A stretch of 64,000 bases of DNA from Archangium gephyra. Its GTDB lineage: Bacteria; Myxococcota; Myxococcia; Myxococcales; Myxococcaceae. Shown here one piece after another: positions 16,517 through 24,808 of the stretch (the stretch's first letter is position 1; every line of letters begins with the position of its first letter). Under the pieces are notes generated by a model. It saw only the letters and a program-made list of their open reading frames with translations. It searched no databases and was not told the origin of the DNA. The position numbers and the translations under genes are program-made. The DNA lies in assembly GCA_003243425.1 (NCBI GenBank), contig QFQP01000010.1, positions 137,213 to 201,212 on the forward strand, written 5' to 3'.

Positions 16517-17158
16517 ATGGCCCTCCAGGTCAATTCGCGTGGCAGTGATGTGACTCGTCTTCAGCAGGCGCTTCAGTCGAAGGGCTTCGACCCGCAGGGT
16601 GTCGACGGTGCGTTCGGCCGCAACACGCGCACCGCGGTCATGAACTTCCAGCGCGCGCAGGGCCTGACGGTCGACGGCATCGTCGGCGGCGACACGGCCG
16701 AGAAGCTCTTTGGCTCGCGCGACCGCAAGTACTTCGACGGCGTGAGCGACTTCGAAGGTGGCGGCACCGTCACCTCGCCGGGCAACGTGACCAACGGCGG
16801 TGGCTGGGGCGGCACCGAGCGCGTGGCGAACGCCGCCAAGTCCATCGCGCAGCAGATGGGCATTCCGGTCACCAGCCAGAAGCGCAACCTCGCTGACACG
16901 CAGCGCGTCGGCTCGTCGACCAGCTCCGACCACTACACGGGCAACACCAACGCCTTCGCGGTCGACTTCGGCGTCAGCGGTTCGCGCGGCACCGAGCTGG
17001 CCCGCCGCATCGCGGACCAGTACGGCATTCCGCGCTCGAACATCGGCACGTTCAACGGCCACAACGTGACCATCAACGGCGAGCGCTACCGGCTGCAGCT
17101 GCTGTGGCAGGTGAGCGGCCACTACGACCACGTTCACCTCGGCATCAAGAAGCTCTGA
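16517..17158 (+). CDS. Peptidoglycan-binding protein with M15-like peptidase domain
   Basis: 213 residues. Residues 1-70 form a PG_binding_1 domain (LQQALQSKGFDPQGVDGAFG and later TVDGIVGGDT). After a Gly-rich linker the C-terminal domain shows an SxHxxG...D pattern (SDHYTGNTNAFAVDFG) and HYDHVHLG. These could be the zinc ligands of an M15-type D-Ala-D-Ala or L,D carboxypeptidase. The first motif has extra residues between the Gly and the Asp, so activity is likely but unproved. No signal peptide is seen, which fits a cytoplasmic or lysis-released enzyme or export by another route. A GGAG site lies 9-12 nt before the ATG, and a 150-bp gap separates it from the kinase. Confidence 0.85.
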   Translation: MALQVNSRGSDVTRLQQALQSKGFDPQGVDGAFGRNTRTAVMNFQRAQGLTVDGIVGGDTAEKLFGSRDRKYFDGVSDFEGGGTVTSPGNVTNGGGWGGTERVANAAKSIAQQMGIPVTSQKRNLADTQRVGSSTSSDHYTGNTNAFAVDFGVSGSRGTELARRIADQYGIPRSNIGTFNGHNVTINGERYRLQLLWQVSGHYDHVHLGIKKL

Positions 17159-17998
17159 TCAACGCAGTGAATCGCGCAGGGCTCTCACCTCGGTGAGCCG
17201 CGCGTCCATCGGGCAGGCCTGCTCGAAGTTCCGAGCGGCCGCCCGCGCTTCTTCGAACCTCCGCGCCTTCACCAGCAGCACCAGGCGACGCAGCCGCACT
17301 TCCGGGTGCAGCACGCCGTCGGGGAAGCGCTGCAGCGATTCGTTCAACGACTCCAGCGTTCCGAGTTCGAAGAGGGCAGCCTGCGCATCGAGCGTGCTGC
17401 CCTTCGCTTCGTTTTCCAGACACGCGTGACGGTCCGACACTTCGTCGCACTTCGGAGCGGTGGGCGCCGACGTCTCGAGCAACGCGCTCGGGATTTCCGG
17501 AGTGGGCGGCCACACCAGCGCTTCACCCGCCTTCACCACGCGCGTGAGCGTGCCCGCGCGCAGGACGACTTCCCCCTCTTCGACTACCAGCGAGGTGCCC
17601 GACGCGGTGACCTCGGCGAGAAAGCGGCTGTGCCGGGCCTCGAGCGAGACGTGCGGGGTTTCGAGGCGGACCACCGCGTCGCCCGCCCGGCCGACGGAGA
17701 TGCGACCCGACTCGAGCTTCACCACGCCGGCCGATTGCGACCAGCTCGAACCAGCCGTGGCGACGAGCTCGGCGGGCGTGACCGGCGCCGTTCGCGGCCA
17801 CGCGAGCACCAGCAGCGCCCCCGCGAGCGCAGCGATGGCGAAGGCCGGCACCAGCCGCCAGTCACGACGCGGTGAGACGGCGGCCTGCGCGATGAGCTCG
17901 TCGAAGGTTCTCGGGTCGACCGCACGCGGCTGAATCGACGCGGTGAGCGCGATGGCCTTCTCGGCGTCTGACGTCGGGTTCTTCGCGATCGGCGTCAT
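17159..17998 (-). CDS. FecR-like membrane protein, partner of the upstream ECF sigma factor
   Basis: 279 residues from the ATG at 17998 (MTPIAKNPTSDAEKAIAL). A cytoplasmic N-terminal segment of about 50 residues is followed by one transmembrane helix (LVPAFAIAALAGALLVLAW) and a FecR-like beta domain. The latter shows AGVVKLESGRISVGRAGDAV and VVEEGEVVLRAGTLTRVVKA, which looks like the FecR iron-dicitrate sensor fold. The C-terminal part is helical and TPR-like. The start overlaps the sigma stop in an ATGA, so the pair is coupled. By family logic it is the anti-sigma or signal-relay partner, although the cytoplasmic part is short and lacks a zinc finger. Confidence 0.82.
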   Translation of the reverse strand: MTPIAKNPTSDAEKAIALTASIQPRAVDPRTFDELIAQAAVSPRRDWRLVPAFAIAALAGALLVLAWPRTAPVTPAELVATAGSSWSQSAGVVKLESGRISVGRAGDAVVRLETPHVSLEARHSRFLAEVTASGTSLVVEEGEVVLRAGTLTRVVKAGEALVWPPTPEIPSALLETSAPTAPKCDEVSDRHACLENEAKGSTLDAQAALFELGTLESLNESLQRFPDGVLHPEVRLRRLVLLVKARRFEEARAAARNFEQACPMDARLTEVRALRDSLR

Positions 17999-18552
17999 GG
18001 CTGAATCTCCTCGCGTCGAAGACCGCTGGTGCGTGCTTCGGTCAGCAGCTGCCGTTCGACGGCGGCGGTCACTTCTCTTCGCGCGTGGAACAGGCGCGTC
18101 CACACCGTCTTGAGTGGAATCGAGAGCGCCTGCGCGACTTCTTCGCCGCTGAGCCCCTGCAGCTCGAAGAGCACGAAGGCCTCCCGCTTCGCGCTCGAGA
18201 CACTCGCGAGCGCCGCGGTCACCGCGCGTTGGGCGTCACGTTGCTCGAGCGTGCGGCCGGGCGCGTCGACGCTGGTCTCGATTCGCTCGGCGTTCTCGAG
18301 GCCGAAGAAGCGGCGAACCTTCGATGAACGAACGCGCGTGGCGGCGAGCTTCACGGCGATGCCGTAGAGCCAGGCCCTGGGTGACTCGGCCACCAGCAAC
18401 GCCTCGGGCCGGGCGATGGCGACGAGGAAGACTTCCTGGAGCAGGTCATCAGCGTCGAGCGACGGCGCCAGACGCGAGAGGGCCTGCCGCAGCTCGGCAG
18501 CGTGGGCCACGTACAGCCGGCGAACGTCGTCGAGGGTGGCGTGGCGTTCCAT
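17995..18552 (-). CDS. ECF sigma factor (sigma-70 family)
   Basis: 185 residues from the ATG at 18552 (MERHATLDDVRRLYVAHAAE). A GTG at 18573 is an alternative, and a longer frame to 18651 overlaps the upstream gene. Region 2 shows DADDLLQEVFLVAIARPE and PRAWLYGIAVKLA. Region 4 shows VSSAKREAFVLFELQGLSGE and the recognition helix IPLKTVWTRLFHARREV. Length and spacing fit a group IV sigma. Downstream, overlapping, is a FecR-like protein; upstream is a repeat/beta-barrel protein. Together they suggest an envelope-responsive regulon. Confidence 0.93.
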   Translation of the reverse strand: MERHATLDDVRRLYVAHAAELRQALSRLAPSLDADDLLQEVFLVAIARPEALLVAESPRAWLYGIAVKLAATRVRSSKVRRFFGLENAERIETSVDAPGRTLEQRDAQRAVTAALASVSSAKREAFVLFELQGLSGEEVAQALSIPLKTVWTRLFHARREVTAAVERQLLTEARTSGLRREEIQP

Positions 18553-18613
18553 CGTCGTGAGCAGCAGCTCCACGGCATTTACAGTGCGAGACCGCCCCGG
18601 GAGCTTCACGAAT

Positions 18614-19987
18614 TCAGTCGAAGCGCAGCATCGCGCCCAGCAGCGCTCCAAAGGTCAGTGGTTCTATGGGGATGACCGTGCCCAGGTTCTCGACGAGGAA
18701 CGCCCCGCGATTCCCACGGAGGCTCGCGAAGGGGCGCAGCTGCACGTGCAGCGGCCCCACGATTCGCACGTTGAAGCCGGCCGAGACCACGCCGCCCAGA
18801 GAGAAGAAGTCTCGCTGTTGGGGCGCATCGACGCCGGTGGCCGAACCTCCGAAGCGCCAGCCGCGCATGCCGAGCGCGAGGTCGAACGAGAAGCGCTCGG
18901 CCGGCTGAAACGCGACGCTGAACGAGAGCGAGAGCCACTGCGATGACGCGGTCACCGTGACGTCGCCGAGGCTTCGTGAACGCGCGGAATCGAACCCGAC
19001 GTCAAGGAGGATGCCCCATCGCCCGAGCGCCCCGCGGACACCGAGCTGGCCGAGCCCCGTGGTGACCGGCTCGGGAACGGAGAGCGGATCATTCGCGACA
19101 CCGCCCAGCGCGAGGACGTCGAGGCGGAGTGGCGCTGCGGGCTCTGCGACGCCCGCGTCGATGACGGCGTCGGTCACGAAGTCGGTACCGGTGGCTCCGA
19201 TGCGCGCGAGCAGCGGGTCCGGTGGAGTCGTCTCAACGCCCGCGTCGAGGCCGCTTTGAATGGCTTCGTCGGGTCGTGTTGCAGGGCCCAGCTCCGGAGG
19301 CGATTCGGTCGTCGTCGATGCGATGCCCGCGTCGACCGTGCGCGCTGATCCGCTCGTCGTCGACGCGCGAACCGACGACGCAACGCCCGCGTCCACCGAC
19401 TCCACGCGCGATGTCGACGCGTGAACCGACGCGCCCACGCCCGAGTCCACCGACTCCACGCGCGCTGCCGACGCGCGAACCGACGAGCCCGCGCCCGCGT
19501 CGAGCGACCCCACGCGCGATGCCGACGCGCCCACGCCCGCGTCATCCGACTCCACGCGCGATGCCGACGCGCGAACCGACGCGCCCACGCCCGCGTCATC
19601 CGACTCCACGCGCGATGTCCCGTTCGTGGTCGACGCAACGCCCGCGTCGACCACGGCCCCGGTCGCGCGCTTTGAATCGTCATCCCGAGATGGCGTGGCC
19701 CACGAGCTGATCAACGCCACCGCCACGCGCGTCACCGCATCGCAGTCGCCGCTCGCCACCGGAACGGTGCGCTCGAACTTCTGCGCACCACGACTTGCCG
19801 TGAGCACCAGCTGCGACGGCGAACCGTCGGCGCGAACGTTCAGCCCGCCCTTGCCCACTTTCAGACCGCGCGACGACAGCGCCGACTCGAGCGACGTCTT
19901 GGTCACGCAGGGCGCATCGCTCGTCACGTCGACCCCGATGTCGACAGGCGCTGCGCTCACCACCATCGCCACGAACACGAACGTCAT
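18614..19987 (-). CDS. Secreted repeat protein with C-terminal beta-barrel-like domain
   Basis: 457 residues from the ATG at 19987 (MTFVFVAMVVSAAPVDIGVD); a longer frame to 20008 exists. Order: signal peptide; a domain of about 90 residues with a Cys pair (APCVTKTSLESALSSRGL, SGDCDAV); a repeat region of 18-residue units (SRVESDDAGVGASVRAS) at about 120-230; and a C-terminal third of alternating amphipathic beta strands (GILLDVGFDSARS, LRPFASLRGNRGAF) ending in a hydrophobic residue then FD, as in small outer-membrane barrels. The start overlaps the GNAT stop (ATGA) and the gene is followed by the sigma/FecR pair. Possibly an outer-membrane sensor or target of that pair. Confidence 0.75.
   Translation of the reverse strand: MTFVFVAMVVSAAPVDIGVDVTSDAPCVTKTSLESALSSRGLKVGKGGLNVRADGSPSQLVLTASRGAQKFERTVPVASGDCDAVTRVAVALISSWATPSRDDDSKRATGAVVDAGVASTTNGTSRVESDDAGVGASVRASASRVESDDAGVGASASRVGSLDAGAGSSVRASAARVESVDSGVGASVHASTSRVESVDAGVASSVRASTTSGSARTVDAGIASTTTESPPELGPATRPDEAIQSGLDAGVETTPPDPLLARIGATGTDFVTDAVIDAGVAEPAAPLRLDVLALGGVANDPLSVPEPVTTGLGQLGVRGALGRWGILLDVGFDSARSRSLGDVTVTASSQWLSLSFSVAFQPAERFSFDLALGMRGWRFGGSATGVDAPQQRDFFSLGGVVSAGFNVRIVGPLHVQLRPFASLRGNRGAFLVENLGTVIPIEPLTFGALLGAMLRFD
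19362..19619 (-). repeat. Coding minisatellite, 54-bp units
   Basis: Units begin at 19362, 19416, 19470, 19524 and 19566: three are 54 bp and the fourth is 42 bp, having lost 12 bp. Each encodes about 18 residues of the type SRVESxDAGVGxSVRAS. All changes keep frame. The copies are near-identical in DNA, which indicates recent expansion and probable length variation between strains. Confidence 0.85.
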
Positions 19988-20556
19988 GCGCGGAGCTTCT
20001 TCACCCAACGGCGCGTGCGACCTTCACGCTCGAACCCACACGCCTTGAACATCGCCGAGTGGCCGAAGTGCATCGACGGGTCGTCGCCCTTCGCGTTCTT
20101 GCGCATGCCCGCGGTGTCCCACGGATACGCCTCGACTTCGCGAACTCGATGCTTCCGCGCGTACCGCAGCGCACCTTCGATGAGCGCGTGACCCAGGCCC
20201 TCGCCGCGGTCGGCGCGGCGAACGAACAGGCACAACAACGTGCACGCCTTGTCATTCACCACCGGCATGTACTTCGAGGTCTGGAGCCGCTCCATCGACG
20301 CGCGGGGCGCAATCGAACACCAACCAACGGCTTGTTCGTCGCGCAGCGCCACCACGCCGACTGGAACACCGCGCTTCACGCGCCTGTGCATCGCAGACTT
20401 CTTCTGGTCGCGGCTCATCTTCGGAGCGTCGAAGAACCGGTACGCAGCGCACCAACAGAACCCGGGACACCCCTTCGACGAAAAGAAGTCCTGAAATTGC
20501 TCCCAGGTCTCGGTGGTCACGCCGACCACCTTCACTGTCGCTGGCGCGCCCGGCAT
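19984..20556 (-). CDS. GNAT-family acetyltransferase
   Basis: 190 residues from the ATG at 20556 (MPGAPATVKVVGVTTETWEQ). The frame is open far upstream to 21699, but that part is antisense to a lipoprotein gene. The acetyl-CoA site appears as LLCLFVRRADRGEGLGHALI, a good match to the GNAT V/I-x-x-x-x-R-x-x-G-x-G/A motif A. The C-terminal FGHSAMFKACGFEREGR is the usual GNAT ending. Cys-rich CPGFCWCAAYRF near the N-terminus is found in the YoaP/GNAT subgroup that acts on unknown substrates. It is coupled by overlap to the repeat/barrel gene downstream. Confidence 0.85.
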   Translation of the reverse strand: MPGAPATVKVVGVTTETWEQFQDFFSSKGCPGFCWCAAYRFFDAPKMSRDQKKSAMHRRVKRGVPVGVVALRDEQAVGWCSIAPRASMERLQTSKYMPVVNDKACTLLCLFVRRADRGEGLGHALIEGALRYARKHRVREVEAYPWDTAGMRKNAKGDDPSMHFGHSAMFKACGFEREGRTRRWVKKLRA

Positions 20557-20649
20557 CGCGCGGAAGATAGTCGCGTCGAACTTTTCGTGAAGCTCACTGC
20601 GGCGACTCGCACTTCCCGTTTCAAAGGCCGGACAGGGAGCGACCAGACA

Positions 20650-21978
20650 ATGAAACGAATCATCGCAGCAGCGACGTGGTGCCTGATGAGCGCGTGCTTC
20701 AACGCGCCCGAGAACCTTCCCCTCGGCTCGGTGGGCGGCGGGAGTGCCACGGGAGGCGGCGGCGGCAGCGAGAGCGCGACGGGGGGTGGCACCGCGAGCA
20801 CGGGCGGCGGCGGTGGGAGCAACACCGGCGGCGGCACTCAAGCCACAGGTGGTGGTGTCGGCGGCGACGGCGGCCTCGTGGTGGTCTTCACCGACGGCGG
20901 CCTCGTGTATCCGCTCGCGGATCTGCCCGAAGAGAAGTGCGGTGCGCTCCGGGAATTCTCGTGCCCCGCCGACGCCGGGCCCTGCATCACGTGGGACACG
21001 CCGGGCTCGCAAGAAGTCGTGGCGACCGCCGCGCAGCTCGCGAGGTCGCGCGCCATCGTCGGGCGGGTCGGCACCGAGCTGGTCTTCACGACCTTTTCTG
21101 CCGACGGCGGCACCGCGGTCTGGAGCGCTGCCCCGGGTCGCGCGCCCAGCCTCGCGCACACCGGCGGCGAGCTGTCGATTGAAGGCCTGGCGCTCTCGTC
21201 GGCCGGCTACGCGTGGTGGTTCCTCGCCGGTTCCGGCAGCGGCCCGAACAGCTACGCCTATGACATTCACTACGTATTGCCGAGTGGCGGCGGGGCCAAC
21301 TCGGTGGGTCTGCCCAAGCCCTCGGGCGCCACCAGCAACGCCGTCGCGTACGGCACCAACTATGCGGTCGCGCTCGGTGAAGGGCTGTACACGTTCTACC
21401 CGGCGGGCGAGTCGCACCTGGTGACGACGTCCGACATCAGCTCCGATGTGCTGACGAGCATCGCGGTCGACGAGGCCACGCAGGACATCTTCTTCGTGCG
21501 CACGCGTTCGTTGGGCGGCAGCTCGTTGTGGCGCTACGCGCACGCCAGCGCCACGGCGACGATGATGACCCAGCTCCCGCGCCTGGACGGTGTGTCGAGC
21601 ATGCGAGGTGGGGCGTTGGCGTTGCACGGTGGCTACGCGTACGTGCTCGGTGTTCTGGGCCTGTACCGCATTCCGATGGACGGCTCGGCGCCGCTTCAAC
21701 TGGTCTTCCGCGGCGAGGAGTTCCCGCAGTACGGCGGCACGCTGAAGAGCGGCTCACTCGTGGTGCACGGCGACAAGTTCTATTTCGGGAAGGTCTGTCA
21801 CTTCGATGCCGACCTGCCGGGCTACGGAACGGTGGAGCTCGACATCGACACGCTCACCGCTCGCTGGCTCGACCTCGACCCCGCCTACCCGCTGCTGCCG
21901 CACGTGACCGGGTATGAGCCGTGGGGCGACGGGCCCGTCTACGCGAGCCCGACGGGCGCCTTCATCATTCGTAACTGA
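20650..21978 (+). CDS. Gly-rich-linker lipoprotein with propeller-like domain
   Basis: 442 residues from the ATG at 20650, with a GGGAG site about 8 nt upstream. Signal peptide with lipobox MSAC at Cys16, a Gly/Ser/Thr linker of about 55 residues (repeated ATGGG and SATGGG), then a domain of about 340 residues. Its repeated short strands (LVFTTFSADGGTAVW, SLWRYAHASATATMM, LYRIPMDGSAPLQLVF) suggest a six- or seven-bladed propeller. It is a typical myxobacterial surface lipoprotein with no catalytic motif. It converges with the minus-strand membrane gene directly after its stop. Confidence 0.8.
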   Translation: MKRIIAAATWCLMSACFNAPENLPLGSVGGGSATGGGGGSESATGGGTASTGGGGGSNTGGGTQATGGGVGGDGGLVVVFTDGGLVYPLADLPEEKCGALREFSCPADAGPCITWDTPGSQEVVATAAQLARSRAIVGRVGTELVFTTFSADGGTAVWSAAPGRAPSLAHTGGELSIEGLALSSAGYAWWFLAGSGSGPNSYAYDIHYVLPSGGGANSVGLPKPSGATSNAVAYGTNYAVALGEGLYTFYPAGESHLVTTSDISSDVLTSIAVDEATQDIFFVRTRSLGGSSLWRYAHASATATMMTQLPRLDGVSSMRGGALALHGGYAYVLGVLGLYRIPMDGSAPLQLVFRGEEFPQYGGTLKSGSLVVHGDKFYFGKVCHFDADLPGYGTVELDIDTLTARWLDLDPAYPLLPHVTGYEPWGDGPVYASPTGAFIIRN

Positions 21979-22980
21979 TCAGACGGGCTGAGGCCTGAGT
22001 GAAGCGAGGCGGCCTGCGAGCGATTGCAGGCCGTCTGCGTTGCGGGGCGCGAGCTCCACCGAGAACGCTGCGGTCTCGAGCCACCCCAGCTCGGCCGACA
22101 CGCGGGCCGCCGCGCGCTCGGCCTTGCGCTGCAGACCCGAGAGCTGCTCGAGCACGTCCTTGTGCACGCGCAACGTCTGCTCGAGGTGCGCCTTCAACTC
22201 GCTGTCCGTCTCCTCGGCGATGCGGGTGTTCAACGCGGCGATGGCGTCCATCGTCTCCTGCGCCAGCTCGGCGTCGAAGCCCTGCGACACCTGCGCGTGC
22301 GCGCGCTGTGCTTCGACGAACTCGCAGACGCCCTGGTGCATCACCCGCAGCAGCTCCACGCGCGCCGCGCCGCCGGGCATCTTGCGCACCGCGGCCCGCA
22401 GGCGGTCCCACGCCACGAGCGCACGCGGTGAGCCCGCGAGCATCGGCTCGACGTCGTCGGCGGCGACGGTGAGCCGCGCTGCCCACGCGCCGAGCCCGAG
22501 AAAGACGCCGAACGCGAGCGGCACCAGGTCGGCGAACGCCCGCAGCTCGCCGAGGTGGGGCACCGAGAGCGCCTGCGTCACCAGCAACGCCCACACCCCG
22601 CCGGCCCAGGGCATCACCACCGAGGCGACGCGGGCGTACCAACGCTCACGCTCCATCGCGAGCGCGATGCCGAGCGCCAGCGTGTACGCCGTCGAGCTCC
22701 CGAACGGCAGCGGCGCGTCGAGCACCACCACGCCCGTCGCGGCGCCGAGGAACGCGAGCTTCATCACCGGGTGCAGCGTCGTCGACGTCAGCAGCATGGC
22801 GACGGCCGCACCGGCCAGCGCGTACACCGGAACCACGCGGTGCATCGCCAGCCAGCTGATGCCCGACAGCAGCGCGGCCCCGAGGCCTCCAGAGATGACG
22901 GCGTTGGTCAGCCACTTCATGGTGGCCTCGGTCTGGTCGAACGAAACGCGGGCCAGCAGCGACTCGAAGCGGGTCTTCAT
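21979..22980 (-). CDS. Multi-pass membrane protein with C-terminal coiled coil
   Basis: 333 residues. After a cytoplasmic start there are about six hydrophobic segments between residues 25 and 175 (AVISGGLGAALLSGISWLA, ALAGAAVAMLLTSTTLH, LVPLAFGVFLGLGAWAARL). A helical cytoplasmic region of about 150 residues with heptad character follows (LNTRIAEETDSELKAHLEQT, VLEQLSGLQRKAERAAARV). I do not recognise the family. It starts 1 nt after the stop of the VWA gene, so the two form an operon and probably act together at the membrane. Confidence 0.75.
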   Translation of the reverse strand: MKTRFESLLARVSFDQTEATMKWLTNAVISGGLGAALLSGISWLAMHRVVPVYALAGAAVAMLLTSTTLHPVMKLAFLGAATGVVVLDAPLPFGSSTAYTLALGIALAMERERWYARVASVVMPWAGGVWALLVTQALSVPHLGELRAFADLVPLAFGVFLGLGAWAARLTVAADDVEPMLAGSPRALVAWDRLRAAVRKMPGGAARVELLRVMHQGVCEFVEAQRAHAQVSQGFDAELAQETMDAIAALNTRIAEETDSELKAHLEQTLRVHKDVLEQLSGLQRKAERAAARVSAELGWLETAAFSVELAPRNADGLQSLAGRLASLRPQPV

Positions 22981-22981
22981 T

Positions 22982-24334
22982 TCAGTAGCCCTCGTTCTCG
23001 CGGCCGAAGTTCAGGAGCTTCTTCTTCTCGAGCTTGCGCGAGAGCTCCTTGCGTTCGCTGCCCGACGCGTTGCCGAAGTCGCGCCGCATGGTGTCCACCT
23101 CGCTCTGGCCCGCGAGCGCGTCGGCGCTCATGCCGAACAACGACTTCGCGTTGTCGAGCAGGTTGCTGGCGCCCGCGTAGTCACCGCGCTCCCAGGCGGC
23201 GGCGGCCGCGACCATGCGCATGCTGCCGGCGGCAGACACGCCTTTGGCCCACAGCGACTCTTCACGCCTGGTGACGACGAGGTCGGTGTCGTCGACGGTG
23301 CGCGTGGACACGGTGATGGCGCTCGACTGCGATTCACCTTCGAGCGGGCGCCAACGCAGCGTGGCCTTGAGGCCGAGCTCCGATTCGGGCGCCGAGCGAC
23401 GCGACTGCAGCCGCACCAGCACACGCGTGGGCGCGCCGGGGCGCAGGTCGGCCAGATGAAGCACCGCGCCGTCGACGGTGTTGCGCACGTGACGGCCGGG
23501 CACCTCGACCACCTGGAGGTCGCGCGACTCGAGCACCAGCTCGACGTTGCGGACGCGCGCCGAGCGAGCGGCGGCGACCTCCTTGCCGAGCACGTCTTCG
23601 AGCGCCGTGGCGTCGCGCAGGTAGCCGTACATGCCGCCGCCGCGCTCGGCGAGGTGCTGCATCAACAGCCCGTCGTACTCGGCCCCGACGCCCAGCGCGG
23701 TCACCGTGATGCTGCCGTCGTGCGCGCGACCGACGAGCGACACCAGCGCCGGTTCGTCGACCGCGCCGACGGTGGGCTGGCCGTCGCTCACCACCACCAT
23801 GCGACGCGCGCCGCGCGCCATCGCCAGCGCCGAGGTGCCGCGCTCGATGCCTCCCGACAGGTACGTCGCACCCGACGCCGTCACCGCGTCGATGGCGCCG
23901 TGCACCGTCACCTTGTTCGCGTCGGTCATCTTCAGCAGCTCGGTCGACTCGACCTGATCGCTGAAGGTGATGAACGCCAGCTCGTCGCGCCCATCGAGGA
24001 GCTCGACGAAGCGGTGCGCGGCGCGCCTGGCGTCTTCCAGCTTCGCACCCGACATCGAACCCGAGCGGTCGAGCACCAGCGCCATCGAGATGGGTTGATC
24101 AGCCGTGGGCGTCGTCTCGTCGTCGAGGCGCACGGTGTACTCGGCGTACAGCTCGCTGCCGTCCATGTGCACCACCGAGTGGCTCAGCTTGCCGTCGATG
24201 GTGAGCGCGCCGCTGTGCGAGCTCGCCGCCGCCGGGTGCTTCGGCGTCAGCGGCCCGGGCTTCGTGGCGACCGCGAGCAGCGCCGCGGCCGACAGCACCG
24301 CCGCGCTCGAGAGAAAGAGGCTGAGACGATTCAT
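22982..24334 (-). CDS. Secreted VWA-domain protein
   Basis: 450 residues. A signal peptide or anchor (LFLSSAAVLSAAALLAVA) is followed by a beta-rich segment and a von Willebrand A domain whose MIDAS motif is DRSGSMSG with Asp at residue 89. Thr and Asp of the later MIDAS loops are in SGATYLSGGIERG and VVVSDGQPT. The part after the VWA resembles the bacterial VIT/YfbK-type C-terminus (ALEDVLGKEVAAAR). The last about 60 residues are charged, with a KLEKKKLLNFGRE tail. It likely binds a protein partner through a metal ion in the periplasm or at the cell surface. The coupled membrane protein downstream may be its anchor. Confidence 0.88.
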   Translation of the reverse strand: MNRLSLFLSSAAVLSAAALLAVATKPGPLTPKHPAAASSHSGALTIDGKLSHSVVHMDGSELYAEYTVRLDDETTPTADQPISMALVLDRSGSMSGAKLEDARRAAHRFVELLDGRDELAFITFSDQVESTELLKMTDANKVTVHGAIDAVTASGATYLSGGIERGTSALAMARGARRMVVVSDGQPTVGAVDEPALVSLVGRAHDGSITVTALGVGAEYDGLLMQHLAERGGGMYGYLRDATALEDVLGKEVAAARSARVRNVELVLESRDLQVVEVPGRHVRNTVDGAVLHLADLRPGAPTRVLVRLQSRRSAPESELGLKATLRWRPLEGESQSSAITVSTRTVDDTDLVVTRREESLWAKGVSAAGSMRMVAAAAAWERGDYAGASNLLDNAKSLFGMSADALAGQSEVDTMRRDFGNASGSERKELSRKLEKKKLLNFGRENEGY

Positions 24335-24426
24335 GTGGTGAGCTCCGTGTGGGGTACGCGGAACAAGGTCCCATGCGCACCACGCACCCGGGCATCGGGC
24401 GAAGATCGAGGTCGGTCGAGTGTCCG

Positions 24427-24442
24427 TCGGTCAGTTGACCGA
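24427..24442. promoter_or_regulatory. Perfect inverted repeat upstream of the VWA operon
   Basis: TCGGTCA-GT-TGACCGA, 7-bp arms and a 2-bp centre, in the 140-bp gap between the anti-sigma gene end and the VWA start. A spacer of 2 is too short for an RNA hairpin but fits a dimeric DNA-binding protein. No T run, so not a terminator. The rest of the gap shows nothing else I can name. Confidence 0.4.
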
Positions 24443-24474
24443 TGTCGAGCGCTCGCAGGGAACGCGGCCAGCCC

Positions 24475-24720
24475 TCAGGCCGGCTTCTTCATCTCTTCGC
24501 GCAGGAACGAGGTCAGCTTGTCGGCCACCGACTGCGGGAGCTTCGCGGCGAGGGCCTTGCGACAGAGGCTGGGCGTCGCGCGGTAGCTCTTCAAGAACTC
24601 TTCGCACGGCGTGCAGCCACCGAAGTGCGCGTCCAGCTTGGCCTTCAATTCAGCCGTGAGCTCGCCGTCGAGATACTCGAGCAGGAGATTCAGCTGATCT
24701 TTGCAGGTGTGACCGTTCAT
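24475..24720 (-). CDS. Zinc-finger anti-sigma factor (zf-HC2)
   Basis: 81 residues. The HxxxCxxC signature appears as HFGGCTPCEEF, with an earlier His and Cys in HTCKDQL, giving the ZAS ligands. Helical DQLNLLLEYLDGELTAELKA surrounds them. No transmembrane helix, so it is a soluble anti-sigma of the RsrA/ChrR type rather than a membrane one. The sigma factor lies 88 bp upstream on the same strand. Its natural partner is that sigma, bound in the cytoplasm until a redox or other cue releases it. Confidence 0.88.
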   Translation of the reverse strand: MNGHTCKDQLNLLLEYLDGELTAELKAKLDAHFGGCTPCEEFLKSYRATPSLCRKALAAKLPQSVADKLTSFLREEMKKPA

Positions 24721-24808
24721 CGCGCCTCGGCTCGTTTCAGCCCTTCATTGTTGCCCAGGTCGCGCCGTTTCAACCGCAAATGAGCGCAGCTGAACGAGTG
24801 AGCAGGTG

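Noticed and set aside
19362..19619. Regular repeats considered as a CRISPR array
   Set aside because: Units abut without unique spacers, all lengths are multiples of 3, and they encode an in-frame Ser/Asp/Ala repeat.
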